Source: Knufia peltigerae
Lineage: Eukaryota > Ascomycota > Eurotiomycetes > Chaetothyriales > Trichomeriaceae
Assembly (NCBI GenBank): GCA_030247855.1
Contig: JAPDRN010000032.1
Span: 231,626-295,625, forward strand
Direction: 5' to 3'
Length of the DNA stretch: 64,000 nt
The notes under the pieces were generated by a model. It did not search any database and was not told the DNA's origin. It was given only the letters and a program-made list of their open reading frames with translations. Shown in pieces: positions 19,082 through 28,182 of this stretch (positions within the stretch are counted from its first letter, which is position 1; each line of letters begins with the position of its first letter). The position numbers were made by a program, and so were the translations under genes.

Positions 19082-19816
19082 TCAATTCACCCTGCCCGGC
19101 CTCTCCGAGCGCGTGTTCCCGACCTGGCCGTTCACCCTGCCGTGCAGCCACTTGAGGATCATGGTGTTGGCGGCCATGATGAGCGCGCTGGCCGTGAACA
19201 GGCCGACGCGCTGGGTCCGGTCGAGCACTTCGAACAAGGGGTACGGGTAGAAGCCGTTGTAGCCGTAACACAGCTCGATCCAGAACCAGTAGGCGAAGGC
19301 GATGGCCACGCTCAGCGCGACCGAGGGGAGCGCGGTGACGGTCCAGGGGGGGCTGAGCAGGAGGATGTCGAGGAGCAGCAGGGCGCTCGGGGCGAGGTGG
19401 AAGCTCAGGTCGGCGGCGACGGGGAGCTCGAGCTCCTTGGGGACCACGAGCTCCGGGTCGACGGCCCTCAGGCCCCAGTAGAGCACGCTGACCAGGACCT
19501 CCATGGGTGCCGAGCACACGGACAGGACGTTCTTGGCGGCGAACAGCCGCCGGGACAGCGTCACGTCCGCCGCGAGCCCGAGGGCGAACGTGGCCGTGGC
19601 CAGCGTCAGGCCGATGATGGTCAGGTACTGGAAGTGCCACCCGTACGCCTGGTTGATGTGGTTCGGGTTCGCCACGAGGTAGTTGTAGCTGTACGCGAAG
19701 CTGGCGAGGCCGGCGGCGTGGACGGCCGCCGAGAACCCCCGCGACGGCGACGAGAGACGTTGGAGCGGGTGCCGTCGGATGAGTTTGTTCATGGCTTGGG
19801 TGCTGGGAGATGACAT
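19082..19816 (-). CDS. FAR-17a/AIG1-like membrane protein
   Basis: A 244-residue intronless ORF with about six hydrophobic segments, among them SFAYSYNYLV, YLTIIGLTLATATFALGLA, FHLAPSALLLLDILLL and VALSVAIAFAYWFWIELCYGYNG. The H-N-Q-Y--HFQYLTIIGL pattern near residue 53, the central SLYWGL-like segment and the late YGYNGFYPYPLFE match the FAR-17a/AIG1 family. Animal members hydrolyse fatty-acid esters of hydroxy fatty acids using a conserved Thr and His; whether the fungal protein does the same cannot be told here. The N-terminus is basic (NKLIRRHPLQRL). Third-codon GC is very high, higher than in neighbouring genes, and almost the whole antisense frame is open. Confidence 0.75.
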   Translation of the reverse strand: MSSPSTQAMNKLIRRHPLQRLSSPSRGFSAAVHAAGLASFAYSYNYLVANPNHINQAYGWHFQYLTIIGLTLATATFALGLAADVTLSRRLFAAKNVLSVCSAPMEVLVSVLYWGLRAVDPELVVPKELELPVAADLSFHLAPSALLLLDILLLSPPWTVTALPSVALSVAIAFAYWFWIELCYGYNGFYPYPLFEVLDRTQRVGLFTASALIMAANTMILKWLHGRVNGQVGNTRSERPGRVN

Positions 19817-20464
19817 TATTTTTTTCTTCCGCGTTTCGTTTGGTTTCTGGATACAAATTCCTCAAAAATTACAGAAAACCCCCGAGCGATTTGTTGCCTG
19901 TTCCAAATTGCAACGCCTTGGAATGCAAAAAGTGGTTACGCAGTAGAGCTCTAAGATGGACGTGGTGATGGGGTGATTGTCGATAGGTCCAGAGTGAGGC
20001 CCCCTTTTAATCAAATGAAGCGTATATCAGTCAGTGAAAGAGTGAGAAAGAAGAGCGAGTTGGATGCATACAGTGAGATTCTATGAACATAAATACAATG
20101 ATGAAATGGAAATAAATGGAATTGACGTTGTCGCACGTGCTGACGTCGTTTAATAGATGGCTGCCAATTATATTCGGTACCGAGTCTCACCTCTTCGTGT
20201 CCGCACGTGTAAGAAAGAACAAAACCAGAGCATTGTTAGGCACAATAGATATCTAGAGGACTGTACAGCCACAAAAACAAGTGCCAGATTGGCGAAATGA
20301 ATGTTCCACTGCAGAAGTCATGAAAAAAACAGTATATAGACCCAAAATCCCCCAGCACCAACGCTCATCAAATGCAAAAAGTAGAGATAATATCTCATGG
20401 TCATAAAACGTAAACATAGTCGTGTCCACCTGTGTGTTGCTACACATCGGTACTCCATGTATAA
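19817..20464. promoter_or_regulatory. Upstream region of the FAR-17a/AIG1-like gene
   Basis: Holds two CACGTG E-boxes (20134-20139 and near 20203) and, between and beside them, TGACGTT (20124-20130) and TGACGTC (20141-20147), CRE-type bZIP words. It also contains the 3' end of the Zn2Cys6 gene upstream. Confidence 0.45.
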
Positions 20465-23219
20465 TCAACCAAAGAATCCTCCTGTTGTCAAACCCTCCCA
20501 ACTAACTCCTGTCCGCCAAACCTCTTCCATGATCTTGCGAGCATGACTGACTTGACACATTCCAAGTCCTTCAGAGGCCTTGATCCTGCTTAGAACCTCT
20601 GCTCGATCGAGTGGATCTTCAGCCTCGACACCAGCCGTGAACATGGGAAACAAGAGACAGGCTTCGGCACTCCCTTCTCGTCGAATGCTTTGTAAAATTT
20701 TCACAATTTCATGAACCGCGTGCTGCACCGCCTGATCACTACGAGGAAGGTTGTGAATTCTGCGGAGCAGGTGTACAAGCCCTGCCCAATGAAACGCAGA
20801 ATTTGTCGCAAAAGCTTCTTCCTGGTCTTTCTCTGACATTTCTGCATAAGCCGAGTTGCGTCGTGAGTCGCACAGGTGGGCTTTTGTCATTTGTGGACTA
20901 TGGTGACATTGGATGTGTTCGTGGTTTCGAGCACGCTCCAGGTCCTGGCGCAGCTTCTCTGCTTTCTTAAGGATATCGGGGGCAGGCCTCCATGCTTCGT
21001 TGATCTGTCCAGTCTCTGGATCGATCCTGCCCGACTCACATTGTCTGGCCAGGACAGCCACCTGAGCCAGGATTGAAACACACCTGGTAGTGAAGCCTAA
21101 CAAACAGTCAATGGTATAGTCATCGTCATCATCTCCATCGTCGTCGGTCAGTGACAGCTCCTTTGCCGAAGTGCTATCTTCGTGCGAACTGGACCAGTAA
21201 TTGCCTGCAAACAGAGGCTCTTCATTGCGTCTGCCAGAGAGCGAACCCAACACGTCCAGATATGCTAACCATCGAGTCAAAAAGAACATGACTGGGTCCT
21301 TTCTTGAGATCGAATTTGGGCCTCCTCGAGCACGGATGATACTTCTGGCAACACTCAGATGATTTTGCCACGGGATGGATACACCAAAACTTGAAGGTGA
21401 AATGATCTCCAGAGAAGACAACATGATTGCGGTGGCCAAATTAGCATTGGATACATCCGTGTTTGAAACATTGTCCAGAGTCTGTCGCAGGAAGGGAAAC
21501 ACATCTCGAACCCAATGAGCAATACGATTCGCAGGTTCGGGGTGATTCAACAGTCTCGCCCGATGGCATGCAGAATAGGCCAGTAATAAGTTGAGTAGAT
21601 TCGTGTTCTCCACGGCCACTGAGATCTATAAGTAAATGAAGCATCTTCGCATTCTTTTTGTGACTTACTTTTTGGGAGAATTGTCTTGAAAGGGTTTTCG
21701 GGACAATCATGTGGCACCAAAATCCTGGCCGTGTGGTTGAGAAAGTGATGGAAATAGAGCAAGTTCATTGGATTCTCTGAAAGTGTTCGAGGTAATGGTT
21801 CTAACTTTCGTGGGATCTTGATGGGAACTGGTGAAGCGTAATAGCCGCCTTTGGCAAACACTGTCTCCCGACTTACAAGCCCAAAACCAAACTCTGGTAC
21901 TCCGAGATCGGTGTCGTTTAACCATGATTCGAAGTCACTATGTTCTGAAGGTGAGTCGCCTGAGATGGCCATGGTGTCATTGTTCCTCGGGATGTCCAGG
22001 TCAGGATTTCCGCGGTCCATCCCATAAGTCTCGGTCTGCGTGTACGACACCATTCGCTGGTGAAGAGAACCACGCCGTGAGTACTGATCATCGGGCACCA
22101 CGGTCTGTTCGGCAAGGTTTGAAGCCTTTGAGTCTTCCGTGTCAAGATCTTCAGACAACAAGGAGCTCACTGAGATACGTCGATCATCGCCATCCGTGGC
22201 TTGTGATGCCGAGGTCGCTGGAGTCAATGGATTGCTGAGGTAAGAAGGGAAGAAAGTAGGTGTGTTAGGATTGAACTGGACCCGGAGTGATTCCTCGGTT
22301 TCATTGGGACCATAAGACGTTGCCCGTTGAAAGTTTTGCATCGGTCTGCCAAAGTTGTCCGTCCGAGGACTCAACTTTATTCTTTTGGAAGGGTGTTGAG
22401 GCGAATTGACAGATTCCTGATAGTGAATCGGGTTGGACGTTGGCATGGGCGGGCGCATTTGCACAGTGTTCCCACCAAAGTGATACATCCCCCCATTGAG
22501 GCTCGGGCTGCCGAATGCTGATTCTGATGGCGAAGGATATGCTGGAAGCGACATTGAATGTCGCAAAGGGGGCACAGGTACATTTTCGGGTCCTACAGGA
22601 TGGGTTGCACCTTCAGTCCAGCGGGGTGTCCTCAAGACAGGTGGAGGGGGTGGTCTGGAAGGATTGGGATCGGTCGCAGGCATTGGAACGGGGTTCGAGA
22701 AATGAGGAATCGAAGACATTGAGGGGTCTGGCGAGTGGTGTCCAACGAGGTAGTTCGGAGGCATTTGTGATTGCATATCAGAAACTCGGGAATTCATGTC
22801 GCAGTCGAGTCCTTGAACGGGAACACCGTTTGAATAACCATGCAACATGGGCTGCGGTGGAGTGGTTTGATGCTGGCTGAAGGTCATGATTTGTGCGCCC
22901 GGTTTTCCGTCGTCTTTTCTCTTGCTTCGTCCATCCCAGTTCAATCGTATACTGTAATCGCATGTTTCACCTTGCCTCTGGCAGTTGACACAACTGGGCT
23001 TCTCTTCCCCACTGTAGCCTGTTAGTATATAGACGCACCGGACAATCACCATGAGGGACACTCATACCACTTGACCTTCCTCGATTTACAAGGCCTATTT
23101 CCCGGGTATGTATAAGCAGACGTATCTCAAGAGTTCTGCCGAGTCACCTACCAGCAACCATTCCTCGAGCGCTTCTTCGCCTCTCTTCCATCCTGATCGG
23201 CTTTCTTTGGGCGCGGCAT
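20465..23219 (-). CDS. Zn2Cys6 transcription factor with split zinc cluster
   Basis: A Gal4-type fungal regulator assembled from four exons: 23219-23152, 23094-23068 (27 nt), 23011-21669 and 21618-20465, total 863 residues. Joining restores the binuclear zinc cluster: NGCWPCKSRKVKC then GEEKPSCVNC and QRQGETC, with spacing C-x2-C-x6-C-x6-C-x2-C-x6-C, followed by the basic linker WDGRSKRKDD. The 27-nt microexon carries the second Cys and completes the third. A Ser/Pro/Asn-rich linker (about 45-330) leads to a fungal_trans-like C-terminal half with NPMNLLYFHHFLNHTARIL and NLLLAYSACHRARLL, the pattern of the fungal_trans_2 class. The intron 3/exon 4 join uses the ctcag acceptor at 21619-21620, which creates an internal Met codon. 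Targets are unknown. Confidence 0.85.
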
Positions 23220-23790
23220 GGCGTGCGAATTCTGTCACCGGAATAGCAGGGTTTCGACATCAACATAGGTCTTTAAGGGGCAGGTATCCTAGGGTCCGGA
23301 GGATTCGCAACGGCATCTTCTGTGCACGAATACGGGCTGAGATAAGATGTGCACCGGCGAAGTCGGTATCGAAGTTTGGGGTTAATTTCGAGAGTCGCAA
23401 AGGTGGGAAACAGGCACAGCATGAACCCGAGACGTCCTGGACTGATATGCTGCAGCAATAGTCATGATCTTTTGATGACAGTCTGCTCAGACTCGAAAGA
23501 ACGACAGACGATCAGCATGGGGATAAAGAAGAGTGTGATGCGCAGGCTGGCAGGTGGCTGCTTGGAGCCGACGCAGGCTGCTCATAGACAAGGCCCGGGG
23601 GAGGATGGATACGGAGTACAGGCCAATAGAGATGCCCAGAAGAGGCAGTATGACCCTTAAGCGATAGTGCCCGCATTCAGTACAGTAGGCAAAACTTTAG
23701 CTGCAATCATGCCTGGAGAAAAAGTCTCTTATAACTAAACTTCCAGTTTAGGACGGGTTACGAGAACGAGACTCGCCTTCCCGAGCTGAA
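23220..23790. other. Intergenic, upstream of the Zn2Cys6 gene
   Basis: The promoter side of two divergent genes. A TACGGAGTA word lies at 23610-23618. No gene is supported; the open frames at 23108-23461 and 23349-23660 overlap the first exons and promoter and look incidental. Confidence 0.5.
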
Positions 23791-23984
23791 ATGTCGACTG
23801 CCGCTTCACCATCAGCAGCGCACGGGCCAGACTATGTTGAACATCCAGAATCTGTTGATGGCTTGTTCGCTTACATGCACAGCTTAGAATTGTAAGCACT
23901 TCTGTAGCATCCTAATTATTACTTCGAGCTGTGGCTGGTCTCGCAACATACAGTACGTGCTTGGCGGGTCTTTTTGCGGCGTGA
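23791..23984 (+). CDS. Candidate 43-residue spliced small ORF upstream of PAM17
   Basis: An ATG at 23791 opens 33 codons, then a good donor (gtaagc at 23892) and an acceptor (acatacag ending at 23953) remove a 62-nt intron. Translation continues for ten codons to a TGA at 23982-23984. The product begins MSTAASPSAAHGPDY and ends LAGLFAA. If the intron is kept the frame stops two codons after the donor. It could be a true small protein, or a uORF in a long PAM17 leader (PAM17 starts at 24163). I do not recognise the sequence. Confidence 0.35.
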
Positions 23985-24063
23985 AGTCACTGTGGCTGCT
24001 TCTACCTCGCAAATCCAGCCTCAACTGGAAGCTTGACTGTGACCGCAGCTTGCGAAAAAAAGC

Positions 24064-24106
24064 ACCACCACCACCACCAACACCAACACCAACACCAACA
24101 CCAACA
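24064..24106. repeat. (CCA)n/(CACCAA)n microsatellite
   Basis: A CCA run followed by about five CACCAA-type hexamers, in the likely 5' leader of PAM17. Confidence 0.85.
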
Positions 24107-24162
24107 TCTCTTCAGCTGTTATATTCTGACTACAACATTCAATATCTGTCAGCACCGTTGTA

Positions 24163-24903
24163 ATGGCTGCCAGGTCTACTAGGATTGGTCTGCAGCTTAC
24201 TCAATCCCAACCGACCCTGCTCAAGTCACACTATGTGTCGACACCCTCACGGCGAGGCATGTCTTCTGCAACCCTCATAGCACGACCTCACCGACCATCA
24301 TCCTCCAAGCTCGCAGCCCTAGCGGCCTCTCCATCGCCCTCCACAAACACTTCAGCATCTTTTTTCACCCCTTCCCTGTGCCGCATCCGCCATGCGTCGA
24401 CTTCCGCCGACTCTCCGCGACCCTCTTCTGATATCCTTGACTGGAATGCCTTCTTCCGACTGCGCCAGTCTCGACGCCGATATGCCCTAACCTCCTCCAT
24501 AGTCACGTCCATAGTATCTACGGGTGGTGCTATCGCCGCCTTCTCGGAAGTACCAGACTTGGCTGACCAGATTACAAAACTGGTGCCAACAGATCCATTC
24601 ATCAGTATGGGAATTGCAACATTTGGTGCAACCTTTCTAGGATGGCTCATCGGCCCGGCATTTGGCAACTCACTATGGAAACTGCTTCATCGAAGCCGTC
24701 TCCCAGAATTCACAATCAAAGAACGAGCCTTCTTTGAAAGGATCAAGAGGCACCGAGTCAATCCTAGCGGTGCTAGCACAAACAATCCCGTCCCGGACTT
24801 TTACGGCGAGAAGATATCAAGTGTGGCTGGATATCGCAATTGGCTGAAAGACCAGAGAGCGTTCAACAGGAAAAGAGGCGGAAACTACGCATCTACAGTC
24901 TGA
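24163..24903 (+). CDS. PAM17: Presequence translocated-associated motor subunit PAM17
   Basis: Pam17 is an inner-membrane protein that assists the TIM23-associated import motor in pulling preproteins into the mitochondrial matrix. The ORF is 246 residues, intronless. Residues 1 to about 80 form a long, Arg/Ser/Ala-rich presequence. The family core follows: LDWNAFFRLRQSRRRYAL, two membrane segments (around SSIVTSIVSTGGAIAAF and MGIATFGATFLGWLIGP), then the conserved tail with KERAFFERIKRHRVNPSG, NPVPDFYGEKI-SVAGYR and WLKDQRAFNRKR. This C-terminal block is nearly diagnostic. The leader contains a possible spliced small ORF and a microsatellite. Confidence 0.95.
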   Translation: MAARSTRIGLQLTQSQPTLLKSHYVSTPSRRGMSSATLIARPHRPSSSKLAALAASPSPSTNTSASFFTPSLCRIRHASTSADSPRPSSDILDWNAFFRLRQSRRRYALTSSIVTSIVSTGGAIAAFSEVPDLADQITKLVPTDPFISMGIATFGATFLGWLIGPAFGNSLWKLLHRSRLPEFTIKERAFFERIKRHRVNPSGASTNNPVPDFYGEKISSVAGYRNWLKDQRAFNRKRGGNYASTV

Positions 24904-25772
24904 GGCTCGAGCAGACATGCTATAACACTGTTTAGTTCAAAATCGACGTGTCAGGGTGCGTTGGGTCGCTAGAAGAGGATGGCTTTTGCTGTGTAATACC
25001 ATATCACTTTCGTTGTACAACACACTCCACACACTGGTGCAATAAGGATCAAGCAGATGATACCCTTGGACTCTTTTCCATGGTCATAAAATGTTTTGCG
25101 GAGCTGTTAGCCCTCGAATCACTCACTTAGTCAACGTTTGCTCTCACATGCAGCAAGCCAGACGGCAATAGACCTCGCCGTCTTTCGTGTCTTTCGCGGG
25201 ACATTGCATCGGCCATGGTGAGATCTGGAATCTCACGACAATCGTGGACAAGTTCTATCCCGCTCTTGAATGCCATCTGTCCCATCTGTCACCGCTCCTC
25301 ACTCACTATGGGTAACAGGTACAGCCCACCGAGTTCTAGCCGGGCTGATTATCTGTGCTAGGACATGCTCCGGGTTTTATCCTAGATGCAAGGCCTGTTG
25401 GATATTTTTTTCCCTGGTCCACAAGGCTATTTGCAGCCTCGTGGTGGAAATGTCTGGTGTTTCTGAGATGCCTCCCCGGCAAACTCTCGGAGCAAGGGTG
25501 AGTCAGCAATGTCGTGGACGGTGATTGGCGGGAGATTTGCGGAAGATCTACGGCTCCAAATGAACATCTTTTTGATAATCTTTCAACCGGACAAAATGCC
25601 GGATTCCATCCATTCTCATTGCTTCCTTCATGCGCCATTTTGAAGTCAGTGCATCATCTTTTCGGCGAATCAAATCCGCTTTGGCCCAAGCGAAGATCCA
25701 GCAAAGGGACATGACTTGGCTGCAGGCATGTTGAGTCTTGCTATATAATCACCCGAACCAGCACCAATTGCC
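24904..25772. other. Intergenic, no gene recognised
   Basis: Short incidental frames only. A TATA-like TATATAA occurs at 25742-25748, 31 bases before the ATG of the candidate small gene. Confidence 0.5.
25742..25748 (+). promoter_or_regulatory. TATA-like element
   Basis: TATATAA located 31 bases upstream of the ATG at 25773. It could serve the small spliced gene or the larger gene starting at 26149. Confidence 0.4.
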
Positions 25773-26073
25773 ATGGATGTAGGTCTGAAAGAGGTAATTG
25801 AACAACATCTTATACATCATCCCATCATTTGCCCTGCGTCAGTCCACTATCATCCCCCCCGAGATATCTGCATACTTCAATATTTCTATCACTGGGTGTT
25901 TTATCATCTTCTCGTATTGGCGATATATCTCGTGGCTTTTTCAACCACCCTCACTTTGCCGGATCTATTTATACATATTGAACCTTGGACTACCTCACCT
26001 GATTGACGATTTGATTCTGCGCACTCAGCGTTTCGAGCCTTCCAAGGATTCCTACAAGCAGTTGACAAACTAG
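25773..26073 (+). CDS. Candidate 83-residue membrane protein, two exons
   Basis: Exon 1 is 25773-25793 (MDVGLKE) and exon 2 is 25843-26073; a 49-nt intron (gtaatt..cgtcag) joins them in phase 0. The product is 83 residues. A hydrophobic segment (FNISITGCFIIFSYW) is followed by an aromatic-rich stretch (ISWLFQPPSLCRIYLYILNLG) and a polar tail (RTQRFEPSKDSYKQLTN). Without splicing, exon 1 reads on in another frame for 77 residues. I do not recognise a family. The donor is weak and codon use gives little support, so this may be part of the leader of the next gene, which starts 75 bp downstream. Confidence 0.35.
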
Positions 26074-26148
26074 GAAGTCCCAAGTGTTGAACCGGAACGG
26101 CATTTGATAATATCTGAACGACAAGGATAACACAGCTCCCAATCAAAC

Positions 26149-27274
26149 ATGTCTAAAATATCCATCCTGGGTTTCCTACCCAATTCCGACGACACCTCTA
26201 GCACTTTGCCCCCCATCCACTGGTCCATCCTCGTCTCTCCTCTCAACGAGGATGCCTCATCCCAGGCCCAAGCACAACCCAAATCCAGATCACGTCTCTT
26301 CCGACTGAACTCGGGTCCCAAACAACTGACGAGCGATACTGTCCTCTTCGACATGCACAACCATCAACTCCGCCAACAGCCGTACCCCGTTCCAATTGAG
26401 TCATCTTCGAGCGACGATGAGTCCGCCGAGGTTCCTCCCTCCACCACGACTACACGAACGTCCATCACATCTTCCGACCGGAACCAACTGGTCCACCCGG
26501 TCATCCGCGTCTACCTGGCCCCCTACCACTCGGTGCCGTTCAAGCTCGTCCCAAAACTCTCGTCCATCCTCTACCAGACACCCACCTACGGCCCCGAAGA
26601 CGACTGGCTCCGGGCCGCCCTCGAGAACCTGATCTGCTCCCGCATCTTGGGGAGTGACACGCCCCAACACATCTACAGCGCCCCCTCGATCCTCGACTTC
26701 ATTCATGATTGTCTGTCGAGTAACAGCGCAGCGCTCTCCACAGTCGGGGCAGACCCAGATGACTCCGATTCCGACATCATCGATTCCGACTACACCGTCC
26801 ACCTCGTCCGGCTCGCCCAGGCCAAAGCAATGTTCAACCACTCGGCCACACCGTCGCGGACGTCCAGTATGACCGGGGGATCCGCCATGTCCATGCAAGA
26901 GGAAAAGTCCGCGTCGGCTCGCACGGCAGGAAGCGGTGGTGGCAAATCCAAAAGGCACTTTTTGGGCTTCTGGCTCACCCAAGGAAGTAACGGCCAGAAA
27001 TTTCATCATCAGCGTACGCAGTACGCCTACGACCCTCATCCGTGGCAGAGACAGGATGACCCATACGGCGGATTGATGTGAGCAACCATGGCCCATCACC
27101 TTGCACTCAAGAAAGCTTCACGTGACTTTATTTCCCGTAACGAATTCTTTACTGAGTGGTGCGTTTTTGCTCTTTTTTTGTTTTTTCAACAGGATCGGCC
27201 GCTGGCAAAGACGCCAGCCATACTGTCCCATGCCTTGGGAAAGACGGGACGATCCATATGGCGGGCTTATGTGA
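26149..27274 (+). CDS. Unknown protein with splice-dependent duplicated C-terminus
   Basis: Not a family I recognise. Exon 1 is 26149-27077; an intron 27078-27192 (donor gtgagc, acceptor caacag) leads to exon 2, 27193-27274, giving 336 residues. If the intron is retained, the ATG at the junction is followed at once by TGA and the protein ends at 310 residues. Both forms end in DDPYGGLM; the spliced form has the motif twice, the second after a Trp/Arg-rich 19-residue spacer. The N-terminal part has a Ser/Asp-rich linker (about 84-105). The middle is likely folded, with NQLVHPVIRVYLAPYHSVPFKL and DDWLRAALENLICSRI. A Ser/Gly-rich stretch and a basic KSKRHFLGFWL segment follow. No signal peptide or membrane segment is visible. 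Confidence 0.7.
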
Positions 27275-28182
27275 AAATACCAACAACGAAGGACTGTGAT
27301 TGGAGGGTCTTGGAGGCGTTCTTTGGTTGTTTAAGAGTTTGTGGAGGGATCTTTTTGTTTTGGCGAGATTGAAAGTTGCCCAGCTGGCTAACCTCCTCAC
27401 TTGTTTCCTATTCAAAGGAGAAGATGCTCTATTCTATCCGTGTCTGTTCAGTTGAGACTGTACAGAGACACAATCAACAAAAGACTTGGTTTTTGAATTG
27501 AAATGGATATTCAAGTATACCGATACCGGGGTTGGAAGGAGCGGAGTGACATGATCATCATACTCACAGCGTACCGAGTCTTTGCTACGAATTACAGTCA
27601 CTACATCACCGATGATGGCAACGTCGACGAGGTGAAGAACAAATTGTGAAAAAAATCTTGTATGAGATACAGTTTGATGACAATTAATTTCCAACCCTGG
27701 CTACCTAAGGTATGGGTTCTAGCTAGTGCTAGTGCTTAAATGCTTCTGCTCCTGCTCCTGGCCCCCGATGCTTTGATATAGATATGGTTTGACGTCTGTG
27801 TGTTTGTGTTTTGTCGGTGTGTAGATACGAAGATTGAGAAGAAAATAGAAAAAAGAAAGTAAAGAAGAAAAATAAGATGAAGGCGGTATTCGCGAGGCAT
27901 ACCGTCAGCCTTGGACAGGATCGGATCAGGAACGCTTGGATGAAGATCCCAATCAGAACGAGACGACCCACGTTCCCAAGTTCAAGGTAAACCCATGGTA
28001 CTTGTTTGCATTTTTTTTCCTTTGAATAGTTACCCGTAGTCTCGTACTGGGTGGTACCTTTTGTCGAATTCCGACGACCACTCCCCACAAATCGGCTCTG
28101 TACTCCGAATCCCAAGTCCTATTATCCTACCGTCAGGCGCCTCGTCCACGCACAAAGGGGGTTTCCAGGAATAGGTCCAGGA
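27275..28182. other. Intergenic between convergent genes
   Basis: About 900 bp of shared 3' flank. It is rich in A/G runs on one strand (27830-27890). I see no gene. Confidence 0.55.

Noticed and set aside
19142..19813. Long plus-strand frame opposite the FAR-17a-like gene
   Set aside because: An antisense shadow of a GC-rich gene, rich in Gly/Asp/Glu/Arg without structure.
26654..26872. Alternative frames inside the unknown gene at 26149
   Set aside because: Shadows of the main frame, low-complexity Ser/Thr/Pro.
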